DNA from: CAVZLD01 sp964522605
GTDB lineage: Bacteria > Planctomycetota > Planctomycetia > Pirellulales > Pirellulaceae
Direction: 5' to 3'
DNA: 16,172 nucleotides
Assembly (NCBI GenBank): GCA_964522605.1
Contig: CAZFWV010000134.1
Location: 1-16,172, forward strand
The notes under the pieces are model-generated. The model ran no database searches and was not told the origin of the DNA. It saw nothing but the letters and a program-made list of their open reading frames with translations. Numbering within the stretch: the first letter of the stretch is position 1; each line of letters starts with the position of its first letter. The translations under genes and the position numbers were made by a program. This document shows positions 14,952 through 16,172 of this stretch, in pieces.

Positions 14952-16172
14952 CTAGGGATCATATCCCAAATTGGGGCTCAACCACCGTTCGATTTCGGCG
15001 ACGGATCTTCCTTTTCTCCGTGCGTAGTCCTCGACTTGATCGCGGGCAATTCGATCAACCGAGAAATAACGAGCTTCTGGGTGAGCGAAATAGAAGCCGC
15101 TCACACTCGCGGCCGGCAGCATCGCGAAACTCTCGGTCAGAGAAACACCGATTTCGGATTCGGCCTGCAGCAGCTCAAACAGAGTCTTCTTTTCGGTGTG
15201 ATCCGGGCAGGCGGGATACCCTGGGGCGGGTCGAATCCCGCGATACGCTTCCGCAATCAGCTGGTCATTCGTCAACTTCTCGCTGTGTCCATATCCCCAA
15301 TCGATCCTGGCCTGTCGATGGAGGCATTCCGCAAACGCCTCCGCCAATCGATCCGCGAGGGCTTTGATCAGGATCGCACGGTAATCGTCGTGTTCTGCCT
15401 CGAAGCGACGAGCAAGCTCGTCCGCGCCAATCCCGGCGGTGACGACGAAGGCTCCGAGGTAATCCTCTCGACCGGATTCACGCGGCGCAATGTAATCTGC
15501 GAGCGAGCGAAAGCAATTCTGGCCTGGACGTTCCCACTGCTGTCTAAGGAAGTGAAAACGCGTGAGAACCCTTTTGCGCTCGTCGTCGCTGAAGAGCACA
15601 AGGTCGTCCCCCTCGGCCGCAGCAGGCCAGAAGCCGTACACAGCGCGGGCGCTAAACAACTGCTCCCGGATAATCTCTTCCAGCATCTGCTCGGCATCGC
15701 TGAACAGTCGCCCTGCTTCTTCACCGTAGGTGGGGTCCTGCAGGATCGCCGGGTACTTTCCCTTGAGCTCCCAGGCGTGAAAAAACGGTGACCAATCAAT
15801 GAACGATTGCAGTTGCCGCAGATCGAAGTCAATGATCGTTTTACGCCCCAGGAACGCGGGGCGGTCGATTTGGACCGCGGACCAGTCTGTCGCAAACGCG
15901 TGATCTCGGGCGACCGCGTACGGGGCCAATTTGACCTGTCGCTGGCGATACGATGCGACAAGGTCGGACTGTAAACGCCGATTCTCCTGGACGAATCCAG
16001 TGCGCTGAACGGGGCTCAATAGCCGATCTACGACTCCCACGCAGCGCGATGCGTCTGGGACGTGCACGGTCGGGTGTTGATAACTGGGTGCAATCTTAAC
16101 GGCGGTGTGTTTGGCACTCGTCGTCGCTCCGCCAATCAACAAGGGGATGGTGAACCCAAGTCGCTGCATTTC
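14952..16172 (-). CDS. metH: Cobalamin-dependent methionine synthase, C-terminal part (5' end outside window)
   Basis: Transfers the methyl group of methyltetrahydrofolate to homocysteine through cobalamin. About 406 codons of the 3' end are present; the frame continues past the window edge, and the codon before the first Met is Glu (EMQRLGF). Visible: the end of the B12-binding domain (TIPLLIGGATTSAKHTAVK) and then the complete reactivation domain that binds S-adenosylmethionine. That domain carries RPAPGYPACPDHTEK, a key AdoMet-contacting segment in E. coli MetH, and SFAMLPAASVSGFYFAHP near the end. The stop is TAG at 14954-14952. The homocysteine, folate and cap domains should lie to the right of the window. 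The 204 bases beyond the stop, up to the cytochrome start, contain no recognisable gene. Confidence 0.95.
   Translation of the reverse strand, partial: EMQRLGFTIPLLIGGATTSAKHTAVKIAPSYQHPTVHVPDASRCVGVVDRLLSPVQRTGFVQENRRLQSDLVASYRQRQVKLAPYAVARDHAFATDWSAVQIDRPAFLGRKTIIDFDLRQLQSFIDWSPFFHAWELKGKYPAILQDPTYGEEAGRLFSDAEQMLEEIIREQLFSARAVYGFWPAAAEGDDLVLFSDDERKRVLTRFHFLRQQWERPGQNCFRSLADYIAPRESGREDYLGAFVVTAGIGADELARRFEAEHDDYRAILIKALADRLAEAFAECLHRQARIDWGYGHSEKLTNDQLIAEAYRGIRPAPGYPACPDHTEKKTLFELLQAESEIGVSLTESFAMLPAASVSGFYFAHPEARYFSVDRIARDQVEDYARRKGRSVAEIERWLSPNLGYDP

Overview
The window reads as chromosomal DNA of a planctomycete. The evidence is an estimated GC content near 60 percent, a serine/threonine-kinase-like protein with the N-terminal 'LT..QA..LL.Gr...f.fGpYri' module typical of that phylum, a multihaem-type cytochrome c, and several GC-rich inverted repeats between genes. 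The genus cannot be read from the sequence. Most genes are ordinary metabolism and all of them look intact; only the last is cut by the window edge.

Layout. A PPi-type 6-phosphofructokinase (pfp, +, 297-1604) converges on a histidine cluster read on the minus strand as hisD (4944-3580), hisC (3558-2497) and hisB (2310-1720). Nested palindromes fill the pfp/hisB junction. Divergent from hisD is a low-specificity threonine aldolase (ltaE, +, 5368-6435). The 423-base space between hisD and ltaE holds a 187-base element with long inverted-repeat ends. Next is a two-gene + strand unit. Its first gene (6676-9627) encodes a 983-residue membrane protein with a catalytically degraded kinase domain, one transmembrane helix and a large outer part. 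Its second gene (9667-11790) encodes a 707-residue protein with an N-terminal zinc ribbon, one transmembrane helix, an acidic Pro/Ala/Glu linker and two repeats resembling short secretin/TonB N-terminal domains. A similar domain ends the first protein. This pair is the least explained part of the window. It converges on thiC (minus, 13239-11908) across another nested hairpin. Upstream of thiC on the same strand lie a di-haem c-type cytochrome (14747-13407) and the 3' part of a cobalamin-dependent methionine synthase gene (metH, 16172-14952).

How the genes relate. hisD, hisC and hisB encode three histidine-pathway enzymes and are probably expressed together, although hisB sits 186 bases behind hisC with its own strong ribosome binding site. 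pfp acts in glycolysis/gluconeogenesis, ltaE in glycine/threonine metabolism, thiC in thiamine synthesis and metH in methionine synthesis; they do not form one pathway. The pseudokinase gene and its zinc-ribbon partner are probably co-transcribed and may form one envelope-spanning complex. That is inferred from spacing and shared domain type, not demonstrated. I found no rRNA or tRNA gene, CRISPR array, transposase or phage gene.
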